Source: an uncultured Clostridia bacterium (lineage in GTDB: Bacteria; Bacillota; Clostridia; Christensenellales; Borkfalkiaceae). From it: a DNA stretch of 55,846 bases. A program made the position numbers and the translations under genes. Below, in pieces: positions 31,533 through 40,275 of this stretch. Where the stretch lies: positions 1-55,846 of the forward strand of contig CANQMN010000013.1 of the NCBI GenBank assembly GCA_947624965.1. The letters run 5' to 3'. Under the pieces are notes generated by a model, which was given only the letters and a program-made list of their open reading frames with translations, had not been told where the DNA came from and did not search any database. The stretch's first letter is position 1; every line of letters starts with the position of its first letter.

Positions 31533-32101
31533 TCGTGTTCCTCCGCATCGAAAAATTCCGCTCTGCCGCTCGAAAGGCGGTACATCCCCACGACCGTGCG
31601 GACGTTCCCGTCTACCTTGTGCAGCATTTCGCGGACGAGGCACGCCGTCCTCTCCGCATTGCGCAGACTTGCGCGGCAGGCGTCCTTCTCGCCGCCGATC
31701 GCAATGGCTATCTCTTGCGCGAGACGCCCCGCGTACCCCGCGCTTTCCCCCTTCAAGGCGGCGTTCACCGCCCCGCAATCCTCATGTCCGAGCACGACGA
31801 CGAGGCGGCAACCGAGATGCAGAACGGCGTATTCCACGCTCGCAAAGAGCTGTTCGCCCGCGACGTTGCCCGCCGTACGGATCACAAAGAGCTCGCCGAG
31901 CCCCGCGGAAAAGATCGCTTCGGGCACGACGCGGGAATCCGAACAGGCGATCACGACGGCATACGGCGACTGCCCTTCGCGGAAGAGCCGCTCGCGAAGC
32001 GCGGGCGAAACGTCTCCCCCGCCGTTTTGCGCGCGGAGATACGCAAGATTTCCCCGCCGCAACCGTTCGAGCGCTTCCTCTGCGGAGCATTTCGTTCTCA
32101 T
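31529..32101 (-). CDS. Beta-class carbonic anhydrase
   Basis: The 190-residue enzyme (ATG 32101, preceded by GGGGAGGAAG) has the beta-CA zinc site: Cys53-x-Asp55-x-Arg57 (IACSDSR) and His106-x2-Cys109 (GHEDCGAVNAAL). It also has the RTAGN segment near 75-79. It interconverts CO2 and bicarbonate, supplying carboxylation reactions in the cytoplasm. It heads a four-gene unit in which every junction overlaps or is 4 nt, although the proteins have no obvious common pathway. Confidence 0.94.
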   Translation of the reverse strand: MRTKCSAEEALERLRRGNLAYLRAQNGGGDVSPALRERLFREGQSPYAVVIACSDSRVVPEAIFSAGLGELFVIRTAGNVAGEQLFASVEYAVLHLGCRLVVVLGHEDCGAVNAALKGESAGYAGRLAQEIAIAIGGEKDACRASLRNAERTACLVREMLHKVDGNVRTVVGMYRLSSGRAEFFDAEEHE

Positions 32102-32138
32102 CTCGCTTCCTCCCCTGCCGCTTGCGGCAACCACGGAT

Positions 32139-32167
32139 ATTATAACACGGCGGATCCGTTTTTGCAA
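32139..32167 (-). promoter_or_regulatory. Promoter of the carbonic anhydrase operon
   Basis: On the minus strand: TTGCAA (32167-32162), 17-bp spacer, TATAAT (32144-32139), 37 nt before the ATG. Confidence 0.7.
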
Positions 32168-32248
32168 GAGGCGAAACAAAGATATCGGCACAATGGGCGG
32201 CGCGGCGCAAAGATTTTTTTGAAATCTCGGAAAGCGCGCGCAAAACGG

Positions 32249-32277
32249 TTGCTTTTTTTCACGGTTTCGTGTACAAT
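32249..32277 (+). promoter_or_regulatory. Promoter of tRNA-Ser
   Basis: TTGCTT (32249-32254), 17-bp spacer, TACAAT (32272-32277), 13 nt before the tRNA 5' end. Confidence 0.65.
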
Positions 32278-32290
32278 AGCTCTTGTCTTT

Positions 32291-32380
32291 GCAGGGATGG
32301 CGGAGCGGTTGAACGCGCACGATTCGAAATCGTGTTATGCGGGAACGTATACAAGGGTTCGAATCCCTTTCCCTGCGCCA
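32291..32380 (+). tRNA. tRNA-Ser (anticodon CGA)
   Basis: Acceptor GCAGGGA pairs with TCCCTGC; anticodon stem CACGA/TCGTG holds loop TTCGAAA (anticodon CGA). A long class II variable arm (TTATGCGGGAACGTATAC region), T-loop TTCGAAT and an encoded CCA complete it. 90 nt including CCA. Confidence 0.95.
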
Positions 32381-32405
32381 GCGTCGCCGCAAGGCGATAT
32401 TCGGA

Positions 32406-32437
32406 AGCGGTTGCCGATTGGCAACCGCTAATCTTTT
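32406..32437 (+). terminator. Hairpin after tRNA-Ser (family member H3)
   Basis: AGCGGTTGCC (32406-32415), loop GATT, GGCAACCGCT (32420-32429), then AATCTTTT. It terminates tRNA-Ser and is homologous, with compensated stem changes, to 2466-2489. Confidence 0.75.
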
Positions 32438-32559
32438 CATGTTTGCGGCTTTCGGTTTTCGCAAATTTCCGATTTGTCCCCTGTTTCCCCTATCGTCCCC
32501 GCGAGGCGGGAGAAAAAAATAAAGAAACGGGACAGGGGGCAAAATATTTTCCGATTCGT

Positions 32560-32588
32560 TTGGTTTTTTTCGTTTTATATGTTATAAT
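32560..32588 (+). promoter_or_regulatory. Promoter of the TlpA-like/M60 surface cluster
   Basis: TTGGTT (32560-32565), 17-bp spacer, TATAAT (32583-32588). GGGAGG ribosome site and ATG 32642 follow. Confidence 0.65.
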
Positions 32589-32641
32589 GGAACTGGTAAC
32601 GTGCGAACCTGTTTACATTACAGGGCGCGCGGGAGGTGTGT

Positions 32642-33865
32642 ATGAACGCAAAGAAAATAATTCTCCTCATGGCGATGACCGGCGCGTTCGCCGCGGCGGT
32701 CTTCTGCGCATGCGACGCTCACGAACACGCCTACGGAGCGTGGGAAACGGTCGCGGCGACCTGCGAGACGGACGGCGAGCGGCATCGCACGTGTTCGACG
32801 TGCGGCGAAACCGAGCGCGAAGTCCTTCCCGCGACGGGGCATACGTTCGGCGCGCCCGCCGTTACCGACGCCACGTGCACGGCGGACGGTTCGTCCACGG
32901 TTACCTGTTCGGCGTGCGGCGCGACCGAGACCACCGTTCTCCCCGCGCTCGGGCATTCCTATGCAGAGTACGAGCACATCGACGCCAAGTGCACGGCGGA
33001 CGGCGTAATAAGAGAGAGGTGTTCTCACTGCAACGATATCCGCGAAACCGTTCTCCCCGCGCTCGGGCATGACGTCTCCGACCAATTCACGGTCGATCTG
33101 CCGCCCACCTACGAGACCGAAGGAATGCGTTCCAAACACTGCAAGCGTGCGGGCTGCGAATACAAAACCGCGCAAGAGGCCATGGAAAAGCTCGTGCGCG
33201 GCATCGTCTCCTACACGGTAACCGTTTCCCGCGCCACGGGCGATCCCCTTCCCGCCGGCGCGTCCCCTGTCATCGAGATCAGGGAAGAGGGCGGCGCGGC
33301 GGTGGCGAGCGGAACGGGAATGTCGCTGACGGCGGAGCTTGCGAGCGACAAAAAGTATTATGCGTCCGTTACGGAACTCCCGCAGGGCTACTACACCGCG
33401 CGCGAAGAATACGCGCTCGACATGGACGTCAACGCGCTGCATATCACGATCTCGTCGCAGATCCGCGACGGCGAGGCGCCGTACGACGGCAGTAAGTACA
33501 AGATGTACGACGTCATCTATGACGACTATGTAAACGTAGTGGGCGCGAGCGCGGACGGCGATTACAGAACGTCGCTGAAACAACTCATGGAGGGGCGCAA
33601 GGCGCTCGTCATCAATTTCTTCTTTGCGGGATGCGGTCCCTGCGGGCAGGAGCTCCCCGCCTTCAAGACCGCGTACGCCTCGACGGATGCGTACGGCAAG
33701 AAGTACAGCGACGAGGTCGGGATCCTGATGATCACGCTCTACGACAGCACCGACGTTTTGCGCAATTACAAGAACACCAAGGGGCTGCCGATGATCGTCG
33801 CACGCGCGCCGTGGTTCATGAGCCACATCGGAGCACCTCGTCGACCTCCAAGCCCCTACTCGTAA
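32642..33865 (+). CDS. Thioredoxin-like (TlpA/ResA-type) lipoprotein with Cys-rich repeats, cut short by a frameshift
   Basis: ATG 32642 (GGGAGG 5 nt before it) gives 407 residues. A lipoprotein-type signal ends FCAC (Cys22-24). Residues 25-165 hold three copies of a Cys-rich module (TCxxDGxxxxTCSxCGxTE..VLPAxGH), possibly zinc-binding. A middle beta domain (about 185-275) follows, then a thioredoxin fold with LVINFFFAGCGPCGQELPAF (CGPC active site near 328-331). The frame ends early in a low-similarity tail (PRRPPSPYS), while the missing cis-proline strand YPTTIVIDCEG is encoded in the -1 frame from 33832. One base appears lost at about 33829-33832. As read, the thioredoxin fold is incomplete. 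The likely role of the intact form is extracytoplasmic disulfide exchange. First gene before two more exported proteins. Confidence 0.8.
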   Translation: MNAKKIILLMAMTGAFAAAVFCACDAHEHAYGAWETVAATCETDGERHRTCSTCGETEREVLPATGHTFGAPAVTDATCTADGSSTVTCSACGATETTVLPALGHSYAEYEHIDAKCTADGVIRERCSHCNDIRETVLPALGHDVSDQFTVDLPPTYETEGMRSKHCKRAGCEYKTAQEAMEKLVRGIVSYTVTVSRATGDPLPAGASPVIEIREEGGAAVASGTGMSLTAELASDKKYYASVTELPQGYYTAREEYALDMDVNALHITISSQIRDGEAPYDGSKYKMYDVIYDDYVNVVGASADGDYRTSLKQLMEGRKALVINFFFAGCGPCGQELPAFKTAYASTDAYGKKYSDEVGILMITLYDSTDVLRNYKNTKGLPMIVARAPWFMSHIGAPRRPPSPYS

Positions 33866-34086
33866 GCGCATATCCCACCACGATCGTGATAGATTGCGAG
33901 GGCGCGATCGTGGAAAAACATGTCTCCACCCTTTCGTCCTCCGGTTTTATCGATATGTTTGAAAAAGGGATCAGAAGATACTATCAGGTCCACCCCGAAG
34001 AGACGAGGCAAAGTTCCGCACCCGCGGCGGTGGCGGCACCCGAAGCGATCCTCCCGGACCGCGGCAAGAAAAGTGCGGGAAGGTAA
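33832..34086 (+). pseudogene. Out-of-frame C-terminus of the thioredoxin-like lipoprotein
   Basis: This frame lies -1 relative to 32642-33865 and supplies the rest of the thioredoxin fold: SAYPTTIVIDCEGAIVEKHVS (cis-Pro loop and the last two strands), a helix SSGFIDMFEKGIRRYYQV, and a polar tail ending in GKKSAGR. There is no ribosome site of its own at the joint. Restoring one base near 33831 would join the two parts into one protein of about 480 residues. The downstream lipoprotein starts 3 nt after its stop. Confidence 0.75.
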
Positions 34087-34089
34087 AAG

Positions 34090-34701
34090 ATGAAGGCATT
34101 CTTTCGTAAACTCTTATTTCCGATCGCGGTATTCGCGGCGGCGTTCTGCCTCTTTGCGTGCGCCGAGGAGGCGCCGCCCGACGGCAAAGCGGCGTATTCC
34201 GTTTCGCTCTCGGGCGCATCGCAGGACGCGGCGCTGCTCGTTTACGGCGCGGACGGCGCGCTCGTGGGCGAATATGCCCAAGCGGACGGGAAGTTCTCCT
34301 TCCGCGCCGCGGAGGGAAACTACTATGCCGTCGTAAAGGGGCTGAAAGAGACCGAGGACTGCCCCGTAGCGATCCTTTCCCCCGACAAGCGGACCGCCTC
34401 GCTGAACGTTACCGCCGCCGCTTACGACGATGAGTTCGAGGCTTACCGTTTCACCGTGACGGCGCTCTGCTTCGGAGAAGGCGGCGCGCCGCTGACGGGC
34501 GGCACGGTAACCTTTTGCGTGGAGGACGGTTTTTGTTTCTCGCCGACGACGACGGACGGCGCGGGGATTTGCTCGATAAAACTGTTCCCCTGCGATTTCC
34601 ATGTCTCCGCGATGGATATGGAGACCTTCACGGATATTTTCGATACGCACATCACGGTCGGGACGGACGCCAGATTTTTCGTCCTTGGACAGCGCAGATG
34701 A
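34090..34701 (+). CDS. Small lipoprotein, unknown function
   Basis: The 203-residue product has a signal peptide and lipobox CLFAC with Cys24. The mature part begins EEAPPDGKAAYSVSLSG and contains two beta-sandwich-like segments: about 33-90 (ALLVYGADGALVGEYAQADGKFSF, resembling carboxypeptidase-regulatory-like or Big folds), and about 115-200 with GAPLTGGTVTFCVEDG. I do not recognise a precise family. It starts 3 nt after the thioredoxin-like frame and 64 nt before the M60 gene, so the three form an exported-protein operon. Confidence 0.75.
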   Translation: MKAFFRKLLFPIAVFAAAFCLFACAEEAPPDGKAAYSVSLSGASQDAALLVYGADGALVGEYAQADGKFSFRAAEGNYYAVVKGLKETEDCPVAILSPDKRTASLNVTAAAYDDEFEAYRFTVTALCFGEGGAPLTGGTVTFCVEDGFCFSPTTTDGAGICSIKLFPCDFHVSAMDMETFTDIFDTHITVGTDARFFVLGQRR

Positions 34702-34765
34702 GCGCGCCCGAAAAGGCGACCTTTCCCACCACCGCCGCAAGGCAATATCATAAAGGAGGCGCGGC

Positions 34766-37700
34766 ATGAAAAAAATTTACGATAAACTCCTCGCGGCGAT
34801 GCTGTCGCTCTCGGCGGCGTTTTTCGCCTTGGCGCTCCTTTTCTGTTCTGCCCCCTCCGATCCTGCCATTTCCCCCGCCGACGCCGCCGACGGCGGCGTC
34901 GCGGAAGTCATTTTCACCGATTATACGCGCACTGTCTTAAAGCCCGCCTACGACACCGAAGCGGAGCTCGAAAATTACAGACGGACGCTTTCCGATTACG
35001 ACGAGGCGGTGTTCGCGCGTGCCGAAGATGTGATAAAGGGCAACGTGTTTTACGATCCCGGACGCGAATTTTCGACGGCTCCCGACGCCGCACAGCCCAT
35101 CGAACAGCTCGGCAACTGCTCCGCCTACTCGACAGGCACGCTCAAACTTTATTATTCCACGAGCGATCTCATCATGACGGGCATTTACGCGAAGCTCAAC
35201 GAGCCCGTCACGGTCTACGTCGAGGCGGACGGCAATGCGCTCCCCGGGATCGCCTTTACCGAATCTTACGGTTCGCACAAGAACTACCGCGTGAGTTACT
35301 CCCTGAAACGCGGCGTCAATTCGTTCACCTTCGCCCCGCCTTCCTACGGAGGGACCTGGAAAAACGGCGGACCCGTATACCTCACCAACCCCTATCTCCC
35401 CTCGCAGCAGGGCGTCGTAAAAGTGTACATCGAGGGGGGCGGCTTTTTCCCTGCCCTGAAAAAGGACGGCGACGAGCAGGCGTTCCTCTCCCACCTCGCC
35501 GAATTCGAGGAGCGGCGCAAGGCGGATGCGGATATCCCCGACGTCGCCGAACTTCTCACCGACCACTGCTTGTTCACCACGACGGCTTCCAGCCTGTACA
35601 AGACCTATATCGAATTCGGCGCGATCAGCCCCCAAAAGAACCTCGAACTCTGGGGCGACGCGATGAACAAGGTATTGGAGTTCAACGGCATCCCCACCGA
35701 CCCCGTCGATTCCCCTTACAGCCAATATTACGACCCCAAGATCGAGGGCGTGCGGTTCAATCTGCGCTATGTGCAGAGCTTGCGCGCGAACACGGGCGCG
35801 TACGCCACGAGCAAATACATCGGCTTTTACAACCAGCACTATTTCTACGCCGATTATATGAATTACCTTGCGCCGATGTCGCCCGACAGCGCCTACCATA
35901 CGAAAGACTACGATCTCTTCGCCGCGACGGCGCACGAGCTCGGGCATGTGATGGACGTTACCGAGAAGGCGATGCCCGAAACGACGAACAACATGAACGC
36001 CACCTACGCCTTCCTCAAAATTTTCGGCAGGGCGCCCCTTACCTCCTACCAGCCGTTCTCGCGGTCGACGGAGAGCCTCGTGGCGGACGACGGGATCGAT
36101 CGCAACGCGTTCGACAACGGCAGGATCCTCTATACGACGAGCGACTACGATCACAACTATATGGTGTGGTGGTTCCTCGAATCCGTTTTCCCCGGCTATT
36201 GGGGGCGGCTCAACAGCATCTATCGGTACGCGAACGAGGCGTCCTATCTCTCCAACCTCGAAAAGATGGTCTACTATTCCAGCCTTGTGACAAAGACGGA
36301 TCTGCGCGACTACTTCGAGCGTTGGGGGCTGTATATGGACAAGTCCCAAAAGACAAAGTTCACAAGGGCGGGCGCGACCTCCCGCTTTACGCAGCTCATG
36401 GAGACGGCGTGCGCCGAGGGCAGGATCGACGCCGACGCGTTCACCAAATATTATTACGCAGACGAATCCGAGTACGATTACGTCTCCACGCACACCGACA
36501 CGGGCACGGGCGCGTACGGAGACCGCCCCGCGATCGCGGCGATATACCGCGAGGGCAATTCGCGCATCTTGAAGATCGAATCGGCGCGCGACGAAAGTTT
36601 TCTCGGCTATGAGATCCGCGTCTCCGCGGACGGAAACGCCTACAAGGTCATCGGCTTTTCGCGCTCCGCCTCGTTCACCGACACGGCGGAATACGGCGCG
36701 GGCGACCCGTATTACCAAGTCGTCGCCGTGAACCGCTTCTTCCGAACAAGTCTTCCCTCTCTCCCGCGCAGTGACGTAAGCGGACAGATGCAGGGTGTGT
36801 GCCGCGTGGGTTCCGAATACTTCAAGACGTTCGAGGAGGGCATCGACGCGGCAAAAAACGCGCGCGACAAGACGCTCTATCTCCTCGACGACTGCAAACT
36901 GCCGAATGTCGCCATGCAGTTCTACTCCTCCGTCAAGATCGCGGTGGACCCGAACGTCCGCGGCGACGTTACGATCTGCACTTCCGGGCAAAGTTCGTAT
37001 CTCGGGATCCTCGGCAACGTCTCGATCGAGGGAACAAAGCAGGCGCGGATCGTAATAGACGATCTGCATATCTCGCGGTTCAACGCGCTCATCAGCGTAA
37101 GCTCTGCCAACGAGCTCACGTTGAAATACGTTTCGATCGTCAACAATTCGACGAGCGGTCCGTTCGGCACGCTCGAACATACGGGAACGGGCAAGATCGT
37201 CGCCGAGGACTGCACATTCGAGAACTGTTCGGCGCGCACCGCGGGCGCGATCAAGGCGGTAAACGGCGCTTCCGTCCTCCTCACGCGGTGCAAGTTCATC
37301 GGCAACACCCAAACGGACGGCGCCGCGACGAGGGCGGACGGTCTGCGTATCTCCGGCGAACTGACCTTGGAGGACGTCGCGTTCTCGGGACAGACCTGCG
37401 ACGTCTGCCTCGAAGGTAGCGGCGCATCTTTGAAGTTTGTCGGCGGCGTGCCTTCCATGCGCATAGACACGACCGAAGAAAAGACGTTTACCTTCGCCGC
37501 CGAAGGTTTTATTCCCTCCGAGACAGATACAGAAAAACTCCGCTTCGTCAAGGAGACCTTCTTCGCGGTCGCGGACGGGGATGCGATCGAGGCGGGTCCC
37601 CTCTCTTACACCGTTACCTTCCGCAATGCGGACCGAAGCGTCGAGGTCGTTGTCCACGCCAAGCGGTTCGTGCTGGGCGAAGAGGACCTCTCCGCGTTCG

Positions 37701-39157
37701 GCGCGAAGAAGTTCGCGAAGTCTTACCAAAACGCGGCGGGCGGCGCGGAATACAGGCGCGGCGAAGAGATCGAACTCTCGGGCGACCTTACCTTGGACGT
37801 CGTTCTGTGCGACAAGATCGCGGTAACCATCGCGATGCTCTCGGGCGAACAAAATTACCTTCTCATCGAGGGCGAAAGGATGCGCCTGCCCCGCTTCGAC
37901 GGAGACGGCAGGACCATTACGGGCTATACGGGAAAATACGGCACGTACAGCCCGGGCGAAAGCTATGTCGCCGTCGGCGACGAGACGATCACGCCGATGT
38001 ACCTCGGCTATTTCCATTACGAATTTTTGGATCGGGGAATCTCGGTCGGACAGGGATATGCGACGCACGGCGAGACGGTAAACGCGCCCGACGTCGGTTC
38101 GTCCGACCTCACGGGCTGGCTTGCCGCAACAGACGGCGAGACGTTCGTCCGTCGGGGCGGAACGGTGAAGATCGAGCGCAACGTCATGTTCGTTTCGGTC
38201 TATGAGGACGACCTCACCGACCTTACGGACGCCGTTATCACCGTGCTCGGCGGCGACATCGTCTACGACGGGAGCGCCAAGACCCCTCCCATCTCCGTGC
38301 GCGCGGCGGACGGCGGGGAAATTTTGCCCGCGTATTACGCCGTTTCCTACGAGAACAACGTTTCGGCGGGCGTCGCGACCGTGCGCATCGTCGGGCGGGA
38401 AGGACTGTCGCAGGGAGCCGCCGAGACCTCTTTCACGATCGGGGTCCGCATGCTCACTGTCGGCTCCGTAACGATCGAGGGCAATCAAGGCAGAACGTAT
38501 TCCGGCGAAGAACAGAGAGCCGACCTCACGATCCGTTACGGGACGAAACAGCTCCTCCGCGGAGTAGATTACGAGCTCACATATCCCGCCGATCTCACCC
38601 GCGTCGGAAGAAAGGACGTCGTCGTTACGCTGCGCGGCAATTACGGCGGCTCGTTCACCGTGTCCTATACGATCGGCAAGGCGCAACGCCCCGCGTACGG
38701 CGGTCCGACCGCGGTCGAACTCGAACGCATCGAAGATCTTTCATCGGTCTCCCTTCCCGACGGCTGGGCATGGCAAATGCCGACGGAGGAGGGCGGCGCA
38801 TACTCGGTCTATGCCGAATACGTCGGCTCCGACGCGGATTGCTATCTCGAAACTACGGTGCGGGTGAGCGTCTCGATAAGCTCTTCGGGCGGCGGGACGA
38901 CGCCCGAGCCTCCCGAGCCCGAGGAGGGCGGCGGAACGTCTCCCGAGGGGGGCGAGGGCTCCGAACAGGGCGGCGCAGACGAGCCCGAGACGGGCGACGT
39001 TCCCGAACAGGGCAGCGCGGACGAAAACGGCGAAAGCGACCCCGACGGCTCCGACCATGTTCTGCGAAATGTGCTGATCGGCGTAATCGGCGGGGGTGCC
39101 GCGGTCTCCCTTTCCGCCGCGCTCGCGATCGTTTTTATCCGCCGCAGACGCCGATGA
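34766..39157 (+). CDS. Large surface-anchored M60-type (enhancin/mucinase-like) metallopeptidase
   Basis: The 1463-residue exported protein has an N-terminal hydrophobic signal (about 8-28). Residues about 120-230 match the N-terminal part of the M60 domain (MTGIYAKLNEPVTVYVEADG..LPGIAF). The catalytic zinc motif HELGH lies near 390-394 within ATAHELGHVMDVT. A beta-helix-like region (about 745-900) and Ig/MBG-like repeats (about 1145-1320) follow, then a Pro/Glu/Gly-rich spacer, a membrane helix (about 1430-1457) and a terminal IRRRRR stop-transfer. M60 enzymes cleave O-glycosylated proteins such as mucins. The second conserved acidic residue downstream of HExxH was not pinpointed. An AAAGGAGG ribosome site precedes the ATG. 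Anchoring by a C-terminal helix rather than LPXTG is notable. Confidence 0.8.
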   Translation: MKKIYDKLLAAMLSLSAAFFALALLFCSAPSDPAISPADAADGGVAEVIFTDYTRTVLKPAYDTEAELENYRRTLSDYDEAVFARAEDVIKGNVFYDPGREFSTAPDAAQPIEQLGNCSAYSTGTLKLYYSTSDLIMTGIYAKLNEPVTVYVEADGNALPGIAFTESYGSHKNYRVSYSLKRGVNSFTFAPPSYGGTWKNGGPVYLTNPYLPSQQGVVKVYIEGGGFFPALKKDGDEQAFLSHLAEFEERRKADADIPDVAELLTDHCLFTTTASSLYKTYIEFGAISPQKNLELWGDAMNKVLEFNGIPTDPVDSPYSQYYDPKIEGVRFNLRYVQSLRANTGAYATSKYIGFYNQHYFYADYMNYLAPMSPDSAYHTKDYDLFAATAHELGHVMDVTEKAMPETTNNMNATYAFLKIFGRAPLTSYQPFSRSTESLVADDGIDRNAFDNGRILYTTSDYDHNYMVWWFLESVFPGYWGRLNSIYRYANEASYLSNLEKMVYYSSLVTKTDLRDYFERWGLYMDKSQKTKFTRAGATSRFTQLMETACAEGRIDADAFTKYYYADESEYDYVSTHTDTGTGAYGDRPAIAAIYREGNSRILKIESARDESFLGYEIRVSADGNAYKVIGFSRSASFTDTAEYGAGDPYYQVVAVNRFFRTSLPSLPRSDVSGQMQGVCRVGSEYFKTFEEGIDAAKNARDKTLYLLDDCKLPNVAMQFYSSVKIAVDPNVRGDVTICTSGQSSYLGILGNVSIEGTKQARIVIDDLHISRFNALISVSSANELTLKYVSIVNNSTSGPFGTLEHTGTGKIVAEDCTFENCSARTAGAIKAVNGASVLLTRCKFIGNTQTDGAATRADGLRISGELTLEDVAFSGQTCDVCLEGSGASLKFVGGVPSMRIDTTEEKTFTFAAEGFIPSETDTEKLRFVKETFFAVADGDAIEAGPLSYTVTFRNADRSVEVVVHAKRFVLGEEDLSAFGAKKFAKSYQNAAGGAEYRRGEEIELSGDLTLDVVLCDKIAVTIAMLSGEQNYLLIEGERMRLPRFDGDGRTITGYTGKYGTYSPGESYVAVGDETITPMYLGYFHYEFLDRGISVGQGYATHGETVNAPDVGSSDLTGWLAATDGETFVRRGGTVKIERNVMFVSVYEDDLTDLTDAVITVLGGDIVYDGSAKTPPISVRAADGGEILPAYYAVSYENNVSAGVATVRIVGREGLSQGAAETSFTIGVRMLTVGSVTIEGNQGRTYSGEEQRADLTIRYGTKQLLRGVDYELTYPADLTRVGRKDVVVTLRGNYGGSFTVSYTIGKAQRPAYGGPTAVELERIEDLSSVSLPDGWAWQMPTEEGGAYSVYAEYVGSDADCYLETTVRVSVSISSSGGGTTPEPPEPEEGGGTSPEGGEGSEQGGADEPETGDVPEQGSADENGESDPDGSDHVLRNVLIGVIGGGAAVSLSAALAIVFIRRRRR

Positions 39158-39208
39158 CCGATCGCGCGCCCCGAAAATGTTTGTCTTCGGAAGAAATTGC
39201 GGAAAATT

Positions 39209-39217
39209 TGATATACT
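39209..39217 (+). promoter_or_regulatory. Extended -10 promoter candidate before the bile salt hydrolase gene
   Basis: TGATATACT gives an extended -10 element; no good -35 box is visible. It is 62 nt before the ATG at 39279. Confidence 0.4.
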
Positions 39218-39278
39218 GCGGCTCGGATCTGTCGAAAATAACGGACGAACCGAAAAATAAAAGAGGAAACAAAAAACG

Positions 39279-40262
39279 ATGTGTACCGCTCTCACTTTGA
39301 CGACCAAAGATTTTTACTTCGGCAGAACACTCGATCTCGAATACTCCTATCAAGAGACGGTTACCGTCCTGCCGAGGAACTTTCCGCTCCGCTTCCGCAG
39401 GCTTCCGCAAAGTTCCCGCCACTATGCGATGATCGGCATGGCGTACGTTTCGGAGGGATACCCCCTCTTCTATGACGCGGTCAACGAGAAGGGGCTCTGC
39501 ATGGCGGGGCTCAACTTTCCGCAGAACGCCCGCTACTTTCCCGAGCGGGCGAACGCGGACAACGTCGCCCCCTTTGAGTTCATCCCCTATCTGCTGTCGC
39601 AGTGCGCCACTCTCGAAGACGCGCGCAAGAAACTTGCGCGCGTCAATTTGACGGAGATCTCTTTCAGCGAGGGGCTCCCCCTCTCGCCCCTCCACTGGAT
39701 CGTATCGGATGCGACGGGCTCCGTCGTCGTAGAGTCCACGAAGGACGGCATGCGCGTCTATGAAGACCCCGCGGGCGTTCTGACGAACAACCCGACCTTC
39801 GACGCGCAGCTCCTCCGCCTTGCCGATTATTCGGCACTCTCCCCTTCGTCGCCGAAGAATGTCGCCTTCCCCGACTTCGACCCGCCCCTTTACAGCCGCG
39901 GCATGGGCGCGCTGGGACTCCCGGGAGATTGGTCCTCCCCCTCCCGTTTCGCGCGGGCGGCGTTTTTGCGGGCGCAATCGGTCTGCGGGGAGTCCGAGGA
40001 GGAGAGCGTGGGACAGTTCTTCCACATCCTCGACGCCGTCGCCATGCCCCGCGGGAGCGTTCTCTTCCACGGAAAGCATGAGATCACCGTCTATGCCTCC
40101 TGCTGTAATGCCGCGCGCGGGATCTATTACTACACGACGTATGAGGACCGCTGTATCCATGCCGTGGACATGCACACGGAAAACCTCGAAGGCGACGCGC
40201 TCTCTACGTTCGATCTTTCGCAGAGAGAGACGATCGTACCGCAAAACGGGCGGCAATCATAA
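39279..40262 (+). CDS. Choloylglycine hydrolase family protein (bile salt hydrolase / penicillin V acylase)
   Basis: The 327-residue Ntn hydrolase starts MCTALTL, so Cys2 becomes the N-terminal nucleophile after Met removal. FYFGRTLDLEYSY supplies the conserved Arg and Asp, GLCMAGLNFP and VLTNNPTFDAQL the conserved Asn residues, and SRGMGALGLPGDWSSPSRFARAAF the signature loop with its Arg. The GLPGD-S-SRF segment is typical of bile salt hydrolases. It would deconjugate taurine- or glycine-conjugated bile acids in the cytoplasm; penicillin V acylase is the alternative. No signal peptide. It overlaps the end of the convergent 40257-40703 gene by 6 bp, inside a hairpin terminator. Confidence 0.93.
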   Translation: MCTALTLTTKDFYFGRTLDLEYSYQETVTVLPRNFPLRFRRLPQSSRHYAMIGMAYVSEGYPLFYDAVNEKGLCMAGLNFPQNARYFPERANADNVAPFEFIPYLLSQCATLEDARKKLARVNLTEISFSEGLPLSPLHWIVSDATGSVVVESTKDGMRVYEDPAGVLTNNPTFDAQLLRLADYSALSPSSPKNVAFPDFDPPLYSRGMGALGLPGDWSSPSRFARAAFLRAQSVCGESEEESVGQFFHILDAVAMPRGSVLFHGKHEITVYASCCNAARGIYYYTTYEDRCIHAVDMHTENLEGDALSTFDLSQRETIVPQNGRQS

Positions 40263-40275
40263 GTTGCCGCCCGTT
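40245..40275. terminator. Bidirectional hairpin over both stop codons
   Basis: AACGGGCGGCAA (40245-40256), loop 40257-40263, TTGCCGCCCGTT (40264-40275). The stops of the bile salt hydrolase gene and of the minus-strand 148-aa gene both lie in the loop. Confidence 0.75.

Noticed and set aside
33820-33840. Programmed -1 frameshift in the thioredoxin-like gene
   Set aside because: No X-XXY-YYZ slippery site or downstream pseudoknot is visible at the joint.
34937-38686. A 1249-codon minus-strand open frame
   Set aside because: Antisense shadow of the M60 gene; composition is that of a GC-rich reverse frame and there is no ribosome site.
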